The notes under the pieces are model-generated. The model had not been told where the DNA came from, searched no databases, and saw only the letters and a list, made by a program, of their open reading frames with translations. Shown here in pieces: positions 26,746 to 35,778 of a stretch of 64,000 nucleotides of DNA (its first letter is position 1; each line of letters begins with the position of its first letter). The DNA is taken from NCBI GenBank assembly GCA_020633415.1, contig JACKDQ010000002.1, positions 124,001 through 188,000 on the forward strand, in the 5' to 3' direction. Origin of the DNA: Deltaproteobacteria bacterium. Lineage in GTDB: Bacteria > Myxococcota_A > Polyangia > GCA-2747355. Position numbers and translations under genes: made by a program.

Positions 26746-27401
26746 GCACCAAGCAGATCGAGCTGGCCTTCGTCCGCCATCCCGTCGAGGAAATGGAGCG
26801 CCGCGCAGCGACGATGCTCGCCGAGCTGAAGATGCGGCGCTCGGTGCGTGAGTTTTCCGCCGAACCGATCCCCCGCCAAGTGCTGATCGACTGCATCGCC
26901 ACCGCCGCCCAAGCCCCGTCGGGGGCCAACAAGCAGCCCTGGACCTTCGTGTTGGTCACCGACCCGACACGAAAGCGCGAGATCCGCCAAGCGGCGGAAA
27001 AAGAAGAGCAGGCATTCTACCGCGGTGGCGCTGGTGAGCGCTGGCTGCGCGACTTGGCGCCGCTCGGGACCGGCTGGGAAAAGCCCTTTTTGGAAACGGC
27101 GCCGGCGCTGATCGCCGTCTTTGCCCAGACGCGGGGCAGCGAGGCCACCAGCCGTCACTACTACGTCCAAGAATCGGTGGGCATCGCCTGCGGCTTTTTG
27201 ATCGCCGCCTTGCACCACGCCGGCCTGGCCACGCTGACCCATACGCCTAGCCCAATGCGCTTTCTCAGCGAACTGCTCGGTCGTCCAACCCATGAGCGGC
27301 CCTATCTGCTGCTACCGGTCGGCTATCCGGCCCAGGGCTGCCAGGTGCCGGCCTTAGCACGCAAAGGCCTCGACCAACTCCTGGTCGAAAACCCTCGATA
27401 A
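26742..27401 (+). CDS. Iodotyrosine deiodinase-like flavoprotein (nitroreductase fold)
   Basis: 219 residues, cytoplasmic. The FMN-binding start KMRRSVREFS and APSGANKQPWTFV and the C-terminal LLLPVGYPA place it in the nitroreductase superfamily. Beyond that, it carries the lid residues that define iodotyrosine deiodinase: Glu89, Tyr93 and Lys114 have the same spacing as Glu157, Tyr161 and Lys182 of the human enzyme (E-x3-Y-x20-K), within EEEQAFYRGG-type and GWEKPFLETAP segments. It would therefore be expected to dehalogenate halotyrosines or a related phenol using NAD(P)H-reduced FMN. ATGA overlap with the previous gene. A general nitroreductase is the conservative alternative. Confidence 0.85.
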   Translation: MSTKQIELAFVRHPVEEMERRAATMLAELKMRRSVREFSAEPIPRQVLIDCIATAAQAPSGANKQPWTFVLVTDPTRKREIRQAAEKEEQAFYRGGAGERWLRDLAPLGTGWEKPFLETAPALIAVFAQTRGSEATSRHYYVQESVGIACGFLIAALHHAGLATLTHTPSPMRFLSELLGRPTHERPYLLLPVGYPAQGCQVPALARKGLDQLLVENPR

Positions 27402-27509
27402 TTAAAAAGGATACGGCGAATAACGCAGCGCGCCTTGCCTCGGCCGCCCCGTTGCGACTAGCCTCCGGCCGTCGGTCAGCAGTCCGACGCCCAAGCGGGA
27501 GGGGGGCCG

Positions 27510-28505
27510 ATGGGCTGGAATTTCTGCAGCATCTGGGTGCGCGATCGCGCCCAGCTCGATCGCCAACAGGTTGTCGACGCCGTAGCTAGCTACTGGCGCA
27601 AACAGGGCGCCAAACCGCTCGCCGACCACTACATCGCGCTCTCGCCGTTTTCTCGGGAACGCGATCAGAAGCTGGCGATCGCGATCAGCGAGGCCGAAAT
27701 GGGCTGGTACGCGCTGATGGATAGCGAGCGCTATAGTGCCGACCGGCTACTTGCCGCTCACCTGGCGGACGCCCTGCAAACCGAGGTGGTCTTGCACGGT
27801 GTCTGGGACGTCGTCGGTGCCACCGTCGAACGCATATTCGGCGGGGTCGACGGTGCTAAGCAGTCCAAAAACCTCCCCTATTTTGGGACGCACTATCAAA
27901 GCCTGGCCCCGCTGGCCAAGCAGGGTGAGGTCGCCGTGGTCGCCTTTTCTGGCCAGGCGCTTGAGCGCTACCAGCACATCCCGCCCGCCGATGAACGCGG
28001 CAGCCGCCAGGAGACCCAGCGCAACGACGCCTTCGCCCACCGCGAGCTGGCCAACAACGGGGACGTGGCGACGGCGATCAAAAACCTCGAGCGCTGCGGC
28101 AACAACGAAACCCTCAGTGCCGCATTGGCGCAATACTTCGACGCCCAGCGCGACTACGCCGACCCCTGCCAGCGCAATGTGGCCTTGGCGGTCGGTGACT
28201 TCGCCAGCCAGCGAGGCCTGCTCAAGAACGGCTATTGGGGACTGCGCTACTTCGAGGCCGCCGCGCGCGCCAAAGACCAAGGCGCGCTGGGTCAGGCCAA
28301 GCAGCTGCTGATCGGCCGCCCCGCACGCTTGGCGTTCTTTGCCGAAAAATTGTTAGAGAGCGACCACGACGCCGCGCTGGAATTATTTCAAGTGGCGATC
28401 GACCGCGGTTGGCGTCCAACGCGCCCGTACCTCGAACCACAGCAGGCAGAATCGCTCGACGAGCGCTGGGCTTCGCTCAGCGCCATGCTCTCACAACGGC
28501 TTTAG
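27510..28505 (+). CDS. Hypothetical cytoplasmic protein
   Basis: 331 residues, no signal peptide or membrane helix, preceded by a strong GGAGGGGGG ribosome binding site. The first 160 residues look like a mixed alpha/beta domain (MGWNFCSIWV, WYALMDSERYSADRLLAAHL, VLHGVWDVVGATVE). The second half is all-helical, with repeated A-rich amphipathic helices (NGDVATAIKNLERCGNNETL, ALAQYFDAQRDYAD) that suggest a TPR/HEAT-like array. I do not recognise the family. It is convergent with the asparagine synthase gene. Confidence 0.65.
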   Translation: MGWNFCSIWVRDRAQLDRQQVVDAVASYWRKQGAKPLADHYIALSPFSRERDQKLAIAISEAEMGWYALMDSERYSADRLLAAHLADALQTEVVLHGVWDVVGATVERIFGGVDGAKQSKNLPYFGTHYQSLAPLAKQGEVAVVAFSGQALERYQHIPPADERGSRQETQRNDAFAHRELANNGDVATAIKNLERCGNNETLSAALAQYFDAQRDYADPCQRNVALAVGDFASQRGLLKNGYWGLRYFEAAARAKDQGALGQAKQLLIGRPARLAFFAEKLLESDHDAALELFQVAIDRGWRPTRPYLEPQQAESLDERWASLSAMLSQRL

Positions 28506-28549
28506 ATCGCGCAGACGGCGCTCGCAGACCGTCGCCGGCCCGCAAACTC

Positions 28550-30478
28550 TTACTGGCCGCCGGCGCGCAAAGCGCCGCGCTGATCCGTGCGATCGATGTA
28601 GCGTCGGTGCCAAAGCTCAAGCCAGAGCAAGTTCCAGATCCGCAGACCGTGATCGATCGCGCCGCTATCATGCTCGTCGAGCAGTCGCTTGACGCCTTCG
28701 CGTTCGAAGTAGCCGCGGCCGATCGCCTGAGGCGAAAGCAACGCGTCGCGAGCCAGACTGCGCAAGTCGCCGCGTAGCCAACGCGCGTGGGGGATCCCAA
28801 ACCCGCGCTTGCGACGGCGCAAGATCGCCGGCGGTAACAAATCGCGCACCGCCTCGCGAAAGATCCGCTTGCCGCGGAATCCGTGAAGCTTGAGGCTCGG
28901 AGGCAAGCGTGCGGCGAACTCGAGCACGTGGTGGTCGACGATCGGCGACCGTACTTCCAGTGAGTGTGCCATCGAGGCGATGTCGACTTTGACGAAAATA
29001 TCGTCGGGCAGATAGCTGTTGCTGTCGATGTCCAACAGCAGATCGACGGCATTGCGCGCGCTACTTTGCTTGGCGATCCCCTGCAGCAGTTGGGCGGTCG
29101 CGTCGATTTCGCTGAGGCCGAGCGATTGCGCTGCTACGCGTTCGAGTGACTGGCGATTAAAGTTGCCAAACTCAGCGACGTAGCGCATCTCGGGCGACAA
29201 CTGGATCCGATAGGCGCGGTGGCGAATATCGGCAAACAGTTCGCGCAGCTTGCGACGTGCTCCAACGTTGGGCAGTCGTTCGAGGGCTTGTGCGATCGGC
29301 TGAACCAACAGCTTCGGCAGTCGACCATAGAGGCGTGCGCCACGCTCATAGGCGTAGCGCGTGTAACCGGCAAAAGTCTCGTCACCGCCGTCGCCCGACA
29401 GCGACACCGTGACGTGCTTGCGCGTCATCCGCGAAAGACAATAGGTTGGGACCGCCGATGGATCGGAAAACGGCTCGCCGTACTGCTCAACCAACGTCGG
29501 CAGCAGCGCGGCAGCGTCTGGGCGGACGATCTCTTCGTAGTGCTCGGTCCTGCAATGCTCGGCGACAAGCCGCGCATACTCGAGCTCGGAAAAGTCCGCA
29601 TCATCGAAGCCGATCGAGAAGGTCTTAACCGGGTGCGGCGAGTGCCTCGCCATCAGCGCAACGATCGCTGACGAATCGACGCCGCCCGAAAGAAACGCCC
29701 CAAGGGGCACGTCAGCGATCATTCGCGCGCGGACCGCATCATCGAGCAGATCGCGCAGATCCGCGGCAACCTCGCGCACGGGCCGGCGATCGTAATCGGC
29801 AAAATCGAGCTTCCAATAGCGATGAGACTCGAGCTTGCCATCGCGCAACAAGACGTAGTGCCCGGGCAACACTTTCTTCACGCCGCTGAACAAACATTGG
29901 CTCGAGGGCACAAAGCCGAGCGACATGTAATGGGTCATCGCCACAACGTCGACATTGCGTTCGACCTCGTCGTCGAGCAGCAAGGTGCGCACTTCCGAAG
30001 CGAAACTGAATCCGCGTCTTCCTGCGTGATAATAGAGTGGCTTCTGACCGACGCGGTCGCGCGCCATCATCAGCGTTCGCGTCCGTCGGTCCCAAATCGC
30101 GAAAGCGAACATACCGCGCAATTCGTTGACGCAGGCTGGACCCTTGTGACGATAGAGCTCGAGCAGCACCTCGGTATCGCAGCGCGTCTTGAGGCGTACA
30201 CCGTGCTGAGCCAGCTCAGCGCCGAGCTCATTGAAGTTGTAGATCTCGCCGTTAAAAACCACGGCCACCTGGCCGTCTGCGCTGATCATCGGCTGATTGG
30301 CTTCGGGACGCAGGTCGAGAATCGATAGGCGCGCATGAGCCAAAGCGACCGAACCGTCGACGTGAACGCCTGCCGCGTCCGGACCGCGATGATGCAGCGA
30401 CTTGGCCATCGCTTTGGCCAAGGCCTCTGCAGCAGGTGCTTGCGGATCAAACCAGAGGTGACCGGCTATTCCACACAT
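28550..30478 (-). CDS. asnB: Asparagine synthase (glutamine-hydrolysing)
   Basis: 642 residues starting at MCGIAG, so the class II glutaminase nucleophile is Cys2. The glutaminase domain (1-190) has the RGPD and NGEIYN motifs. The synthetase domain has the PP-loop SGGVDSS at 264-270 and SLSGDGGDETFAGY. Family length. The reaction is Asp + Gln + ATP to Asn + Glu. Homologues of this long form sit in polysaccharide/exopolysaccharide loci and may amidate a cell-envelope sugar or peptide rather than feed translation. The gene begins 4 bp after the MMPL transporter stop, in one operon with it and with the flippase, which supports an envelope role. Confidence 0.9.
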   Translation of the reverse strand: MCGIAGHLWFDPQAPAAEALAKAMAKSLHHRGPDAAGVHVDGSVALAHARLSILDLRPEANQPMISADGQVAVVFNGEIYNFNELGAELAQHGVRLKTRCDTEVLLELYRHKGPACVNELRGMFAFAIWDRRTRTLMMARDRVGQKPLYYHAGRRGFSFASEVRTLLLDDEVERNVDVVAMTHYMSLGFVPSSQCLFSGVKKVLPGHYVLLRDGKLESHRYWKLDFADYDRRPVREVAADLRDLLDDAVRARMIADVPLGAFLSGGVDSSAIVALMARHSPHPVKTFSIGFDDADFSELEYARLVAEHCRTEHYEEIVRPDAAALLPTLVEQYGEPFSDPSAVPTYCLSRMTRKHVTVSLSGDGGDETFAGYTRYAYERGARLYGRLPKLLVQPIAQALERLPNVGARRKLRELFADIRHRAYRIQLSPEMRYVAEFGNFNRQSLERVAAQSLGLSEIDATAQLLQGIAKQSSARNAVDLLLDIDSNSYLPDDIFVKVDIASMAHSLEVRSPIVDHHVLEFAARLPPSLKLHGFRGKRIFREAVRDLLPPAILRRRKRGFGIPHARWLRGDLRSLARDALLSPQAIGRGYFEREGVKRLLDEHDSGAIDHGLRIWNLLWLELWHRRYIDRTDQRGALRAGGQ

Positions 30479-30482
30479 ACTC

Positions 30483-33400
30483 TCACTCTTTATCTTGCGT
30501 CGGTTGATCCGACGACACGCGCGTCGGCGCAAGCAACGTAATCAAGGCCGGCAAGGCATAGGTCGAGGCGATAAACAAACTGACCAACCCGACGATCGCT
30601 GCCTGGCCAAGCGAACGCAACCCGGGGTGAGCCGCCAAGGCCATGTTGCCAAAACCGACCACCGAAGTAGCGGCGCAAAAGAAGATCACGCCAAACAGCG
30701 CACCGCGAGCGCGCGCGACGCTCCGTTCGCCCTGATAGCGGTGAACGAAATGGATGCCGTAGTCGATGCCGATGCCGAGCAGCGCCGGCAAGACGACAAA
30801 GTTGAAGATGTTGAGCTTGATGTCCAACATGCGCAATGCCAAGAACGTCCATAGCATGCCGATGGCAACCGGTGCAAAGGCCAGTAAGCCCAGGCGCCAA
30901 CTGCGAAAGTCAGCAACGGCCGCCAACAAAACCACGATAAACGCGATCAACAAGGCGATCCGTCCGTCGCGCAGCATGATCTCGACCACATCGGTGATCA
31001 CAAGCTCGCTCGACGACACATGGAAACGTCCGGCTGCGACAACCGGCTGTTCCAGCCGGCGTTCCACGGGAAGGAGATCGCCGCGCACCCAGCCGACCAG
31101 CTGTCCGCGCAGACCACCCTCGGTCGCCTTGCCTTGCTTGTAAGCCTCAGCCGTTTCGATCAACGAAGCGAAGGCCGCGCGACCGTCGTGTTTGAAACCG
31201 GCCAGACGTGCTTTGCAGGCGTCGATCGACGGGACAGGCGTCGCTGCGCTCGCAGGCGTATCGCGCTCAGCGGTCATCCCCGGGCAAGCGACCTCCACGC
31301 GCCGCCCTTCGACGTGAACGTTGCCCCCACCAAGCACGGCTAACGGACTAAATAGCGGCGTACCGGCGAAATTTCCAACCTGATCTTTGAACCGCCGGGC
31401 TTGCCGACTGTCGCTGATGTTGATGCCGTAATAGGCCATACCGACCCAAACATCCCCAAAGCCCGGCCCGCGAAAACTGCGCCGCACCGGCGACGGCAAG
31501 TCCGCCACATCGAAGGGCTGCGCGGCGGCCATCTTGCGCAGCAGCGGCAAGCGAATCTGCTCGCGCGTCTTCTTGCCGACCAAGTTCCATCGCTTGCGAT
31601 GTAGCAACCGCTTGAGGTCGTCGAGGATCAGTCGTTTCTCCCGCTGACGCTCGGGGATCAAGCTGAGGATCGAGGCCGTCTTGCGCACCGTCGAGCGCTC
31701 GCCGAGGCGCCGGCGACTGATTTCGATCGCATCCAACGCAGCGCGCAGGTGGTCGCGCGAGGGCGTCAACATCAACGTTGGGGTAAACGACTCCCCCAGA
31801 CATTGACCACAACGGTCGAGAACCTCGTCGGGCCGGCCGGTGGGACGCAGCACGCTATGGTCGTACTCGATCTGCACCGTTGCTGCGCTATAGACACCAC
31901 CCGCAGCCAAGAGCAAAGCAACGATCGACACCCAGCGGGCGGCACGGATCGGTCGACGCGGGCGTGCCGCCGCTGCCTCGAGGGTACCCACCCGCAGCAT
32001 GCCGGAGCGTTCAGCCAAGCGGATCAACGCTGGGAGCACAAACAGGAACGCCACCAGCGCGAACAGAATGCCAACGCCAGCGATCAAGCCAAACTCGGAA
32101 AAACCACGAAAGTCGGAAACCATCAGCGCGAACAGCGCCGCTGCACTCGTCAAGGCCGATGTCGTCGTGGCGCGTCCAGTGTCGAGCAGAGTCGTCTCCA
32201 ACGCGTCGTCGAGCTCGGCACCCGCCTGACGTTCCTCGCGATAGCGCCCGTAGAGCTGCATGCCGTAGTCGATGCCAAGACCAAACAGCACCGCGAACAG
32301 AAACCCGGTGACGACGTTGACGCTACCGATGGTCAACACGACAATGCCGAAGGTCCAGATGATCGACATCGCCAGCGGCAACAAAACGAAGACAAAGCCG
32401 ACCAAACGGCGAAAGTAGAGCGCCAGCATCAAGGCGATGCCACCGATCGCAAGCCAGGCCAACCCAAGAATATCGGCGATCGTTTCGTCGTACTCGGCGA
32501 GTTTGCGAACACCATCTCCGCCAATATCCAAGCGCAACAGTGAGTCTGCGGGGAGCTTTTCCTCGGCGAGAATCCGCGAGATATCGCTCCGCAGACGACG
32601 CAGGTTGCCCAAGCTGGATCGGTTCTCGTGGGGATATACCAGGATGCCGGCCGACGCGCCGTCGTGGGCCAAATAGTACGCGCTCTGCTCGGCAAGTCGG
32701 TGACGCTGCGACTCGATCAGCTCGCTAAGATCGGACTTTGGGGCCTTGGACGAATCGCCTTCATCCTCATCAAGCGCGACAAAAACGCCCGTGGCCTTGG
32801 CCGTCTCGCGATCGAACGTTTCACTGAGCTTGCGATAGAGGCGCTTGAGCTCGTCAACGGCGAGATAGTAAAGCCCGCGCTCTTTGAAGAAATCCACCGG
32901 CTTTTCGACGACGACGCGGCCGACAAGCGGGCTGGTGCGCAACCGATCAGCTAGCGCCCGCAGTCGGGGCATGTGCTCGTCCAGCGATACGTCCGGTCGC
33001 CAAACGGCCGTCAGCTGCCAATCACATCCGGCCGGCTTGGGCGTACACCCTGGAGGCGGCCAGCTGCTCGGAGGGTCGACAGTGTGAAACGCCGCCGGAA
33101 ACCAGGCCTCGCGTGGCTCACTGCGGCGCAGATAACTGCAGTGCGTGCCCGCCGCCCAAACCTTGCTACGCCCGCGCGAGAACACCGCGCGCAAATCGGT
33201 ATTCTCGGCGACACTGCGATCGGACAGCGCTTTGCCGTCGAAGAACAGCGCCGTACCGCTATCGCCGACCGCATAAACGTAGCGCTCGTCAGCGCCGCTC
33301 ACACCTCGCAGATCGACCTGCGTAGGCGCCGCAATCGCCCGCCAGCCATCGTCCCCGCGCCGCAGAAAGGTTCCGCCGTCGCCAACCGCAAAGGCTGTGC

Positions 33401-34100
33401 CTCCCTCAGCGACCCACACGCCGCGGAGGTCCTTTTTCACCGGGCTGGACTCCGGTACGAAAGCATCATCGTGCCAGCGCAGAATCAAGCCGCCATCGCC
33501 CACAACGAACAGTGATCGTCCCGCACCAGCAACAGCGTTGAGTCTCACCTTGGTCGGACTCGCGACCTGCTGCCACGCTCGTCCATCGAACCGCAACACG
33601 CGACCGCTATCACCAACCGCGAATACCCGCGTCGACGATGCGCAATACAGACCGCGCAACGTGGTGGTCGTCGGGCTCCGCACCGAGCGCCAGCTCTTGC
33701 CATCGTAGTGGTGGAGCGCACCGCCTGCGCCCGCTGCCCAGACATTGCGAGGTGAGCTACCGCACACGGTATACAGCGGCTGTGACGTCGGATCGCTCTG
33801 CCAGTGCTTGCCATCGTGACGCAGCAGCTCGCCGCGTGCGGTCACCGCAAAATGGAAGCTCTTGCTGAGCAGCACCATGAAACCGGTGTCGGTCGGATAG
33901 CTCTTTTGAATGCGGCGCAGCACCCGCAAGTCACGGTTATCCTCGGGGAGCAGGTTGGTTAGATCGCTGTCGAAGCGCAGTTTGTCGAGCGACATCAACG
34001 CCGCCACCGTCAAACCGGCCGCGACAACAAGTACGGACCAAGATCGGCGACTGGTACTTGCCGCCAGCCGACTCAGTCCTCTTAGTGGATCGAATGCCAT
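30483..34100 (-). CDS. MMPL/RND-type transporter with an inserted seven-repeat beta-propeller
   Basis: 1205 residues. The architecture is a duplicated MMPL/HpnN-like transporter: TM1 (22-38), first periplasmic domain, TM2-6 with GLGIDYGMQLYGRY, TM7, second periplasmic domain, TM8-12 with LGIGIDYGIHFVHRY. The conserved GxxxDY motifs carry the proton-relay Asp of the family. Unusually, residues about 76-340 form seven repeats of 38-39 residues with the core pattern LRGVxxxxxxxxFAVGDxGxxLRxDGxxW, a seven-bladed propeller inserted after the first strand (DTGFMVLLS) of the porter domain; the transporter sequence resumes at CDWQLTAVW. Such repeats normally occur as separate periplasmic domains. Likely function: export of a lipid or lipid-linked envelope molecule. 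Translated between flippase and asnB. Confidence 0.88.
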   Translation of the reverse strand: MAFDPLRGLSRLAASTSRRSWSVLVVAAGLTVAALMSLDKLRFDSDLTNLLPEDNRDLRVLRRIQKSYPTDTGFMVLLSKSFHFAVTARGELLRHDGKHWQSDPTSQPLYTVCGSSPRNVWAAGAGGALHHYDGKSWRSVRSPTTTTLRGLYCASSTRVFAVGDSGRVLRFDGRAWQQVASPTKVRLNAVAGAGRSLFVVGDGGLILRWHDDAFVPESSPVKKDLRGVWVAEGGTAFAVGDGGTFLRRGDDGWRAIAAPTQVDLRGVSGADERYVYAVGDSGTALFFDGKALSDRSVAENTDLRAVFSRGRSKVWAAGTHCSYLRRSEPREAWFPAAFHTVDPPSSWPPPGCTPKPAGCDWQLTAVWRPDVSLDEHMPRLRALADRLRTSPLVGRVVVEKPVDFFKERGLYYLAVDELKRLYRKLSETFDRETAKATGVFVALDEDEGDSSKAPKSDLSELIESQRHRLAEQSAYYLAHDGASAGILVYPHENRSSLGNLRRLRSDISRILAEEKLPADSLLRLDIGGDGVRKLAEYDETIADILGLAWLAIGGIALMLALYFRRLVGFVFVLLPLAMSIIWTFGIVVLTIGSVNVVTGFLFAVLFGLGIDYGMQLYGRYREERQAGAELDDALETTLLDTGRATTTSALTSAAALFALMVSDFRGFSEFGLIAGVGILFALVAFLFVLPALIRLAERSGMLRVGTLEAAAARPRRPIRAARWVSIVALLLAAGGVYSAATVQIEYDHSVLRPTGRPDEVLDRCGQCLGESFTPTLMLTPSRDHLRAALDAIEISRRRLGERSTVRKTASILSLIPERQREKRLILDDLKRLLHRKRWNLVGKKTREQIRLPLLRKMAAAQPFDVADLPSPVRRSFRGPGFGDVWVGMAYYGINISDSRQARRFKDQVGNFAGTPLFSPLAVLGGGNVHVEGRRVEVACPGMTAERDTPASAATPVPSIDACKARLAGFKHDGRAAFASLIETAEAYKQGKATEGGLRGQLVGWVRGDLLPVERRLEQPVVAAGRFHVSSSELVITDVVEIMLRDGRIALLIAFIVVLLAAVADFRSWRLGLLAFAPVAIGMLWTFLALRMLDIKLNIFNFVVLPALLGIGIDYGIHFVHRYQGERSVARARGALFGVIFFCAATSVVGFGNMALAAHPGLRSLGQAAIVGLVSLFIASTYALPALITLLAPTRVSSDQPTQDKE

Positions 34101-34114
34101 CGGTTGCGCTGGTC

Positions 34115-35635
34115 CTAACGGTCCTGGTTTCGTCTATTTCGCCATTTATCGATCGCCTGGCGTTCCTCGCGACCTAGCCCGAATAGCAGCACCGCCGCTC
34201 CGTATGCCGTGAGCATGATCACCGTACCAACCACCAAACGCATGACCAGATTTTCGGGTAGTCGCGGAGCAACGAAGTACATCAAACATATCGTCGCGCT
34301 ACCGATCGCGACGAGGCGAAGCCCCAAGGACGAAAACGGTTGAACACGCTGCAAACGCACCACCAAGAGTAGTTGCAGCAGCTGATAGAACGCCACCGAC
34401 ACCGCGGAGGCTAGTGCCGCGCCGATCAGGCCAAACCGCGGAACGGTGAACAAGCAGACCGCGATGTTGAGCGCGGCCGACAAGGCGTTGTTGAGTAGGA
34501 TCAGATCAGATCTCCCCGCCATCCCTAGCACCCAGCCCACCAGGCCGAGCGAACAGTTGAACACATGCCCTAAGACAAGGATCAGGAAAGCGGCGGCGCC
34601 GCTGGAGAAACCCTTGCCGAACAGACTCAGCAGCTCGACGCGAAAGCCAACGATAAACGCGACGACCGGAAAGGTCAGCAGCAGCACCCAGCGTGTCATC
34701 AGCTTAAGGTTGTAGCTTAGGCGCGCACGATCACCCTGCGCGAGCGCTTCGGAAAGCACCGGCGAGGCGACCGGATCAAACGCATAGCGAGCATTCGACA
34801 CCGATCGGCTCAGCAATTCGGCTGCCGCGTAAACGCCGACAACGCTCTCGTCGGCGTAGAAACTGAGGATGATCAGGTCTGCGCGCTGCAACACGCCATT
34901 GAGCGCCTCAGAAAGTCCCATCGGCATCGAGAAGCGCACCATCTCCCAATGGGGCGGGCCCTGACGAAGCTGCTGCCAAAACGATCCCTGATCGAACACA
35001 CGCGCGGTGACGACGAAAGCCCAAACGGCGGTGATCGCCGTGGCGATCAGATGCGAAGCGCACAGCGCCAACAACGAACGCGAAAAGTGGCTAGCGATGA
35101 TCGCCGCCGCCATCAGCAACAACGGCTGTCCCAGCCCGCGCACATAGAGATTGAAGCGCATCACCTTGGCCGCCATCGTCGCCGAGATCAGCACCGCGAT
35201 CAGTGCAGTGAACGGCGCACTGGGCGCCAACAGGCGCAGAGGTCTAACGATCGAGGGGTTTTCCTGAAGCGCAGCCAGCGGCGCAGCCAACAGCGCCATC
35301 AGCGCTGCCAGCGCAGCGCCGGTCGCCGCGGTCGCCCAAAACGCCGTCGAGAGCGTCCGACGCAGTAGATCGTCCTCGCCGACGGCGCGATGGGCGGCGA
35401 TATGCCGCAGCACCCCTTTGTCCATGCCGAGCATGGCGAAGCGCGCGACGATTTCAAGCAAACCGACCGCCACGGAATACGCGCCGTAGAGCGCCTTGCC
35501 AAAAAAGCGCGCCACGACGGCGTGGTATGCGGGTAAGGCAAGGCCTGCGATCACCGCCAGCAGATTGGTACCGCCGCCTTTGGCAGCGTGACGCACGTCA
35601 GCGCGGCGACTTTGCTCGGAGCTCGTCACGCGCAT
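34115..35635 (-). CDS. Polysaccharide/lipid-linked oligosaccharide flippase (MOP superfamily)
   Basis: 506 residues with 12-14 predicted transmembrane helices and the Wzx/MVF layout. Recognisable family segments are GGGTNLLAVIAGLALP, LGMDKGVLRHIAA, GLSEALNGVLQRADLIILSFY, YAAAELLSRSVSNARYAFDP and NNALSAALNIAVCLFTVP. It should move undecaprenyl-linked sugars across the inner membrane. Either ATG 35635 or GTG 35629 may start it; GATACT lies seven bases before the GTG. It heads an operon: the MMPL gene starts 14 bp after its stop. A GT4 glycosyltransferase is divergently transcribed. Confidence 0.87.
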   Translation of the reverse strand: MRVTSSEQSRRADVRHAAKGGGTNLLAVIAGLALPAYHAVVARFFGKALYGAYSVAVGLLEIVARFAMLGMDKGVLRHIAAHRAVGEDDLLRRTLSTAFWATAATGAALAALMALLAAPLAALQENPSIVRPLRLLAPSAPFTALIAVLISATMAAKVMRFNLYVRGLGQPLLLMAAAIIASHFSRSLLALCASHLIATAITAVWAFVVTARVFDQGSFWQQLRQGPPHWEMVRFSMPMGLSEALNGVLQRADLIILSFYADESVVGVYAAAELLSRSVSNARYAFDPVASPVLSEALAQGDRARLSYNLKLMTRWVLLLTFPVVAFIVGFRVELLSLFGKGFSSGAAAFLILVLGHVFNCSLGLVGWVLGMAGRSDLILLNNALSAALNIAVCLFTVPRFGLIGAALASAVSVAFYQLLQLLLVVRLQRVQPFSSLGLRLVAIGSATICLMYFVAPRLPENLVMRLVVGTVIMLTAYGAAVLLFGLGREERQAIDKWRNRRNQDR

Positions 35636-35740
35636 CAGTATCGAAAAACGATCGGGTGGTCAATGGGCCCATCGGCGGCCTGCGACGCGCGCGTACTCAG
35701 ACAAACACCTGTTATCAGTGCATTTACAATGCCTAGGCAG

Positions 35741-35757
35741 ATACCGCCTGCCGGTAT
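35741..35757. promoter_or_regulatory. Dyad in the flippase/glycosyltransferase divergent region
   Basis: ATACCG-CCTGC-CGGTAT, a perfect 6-bp dyad, is interleaved with GGCAG...CTGCC and adjacent to GCCTAGGC. This density of symmetric sequence in a 143-bp divergent promoter region suggests a regulator binding site. Binding is inferred. Confidence 0.35.
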
Positions 35758-35778
35758 ATCGTCCGCTCAGCGAGGCCG

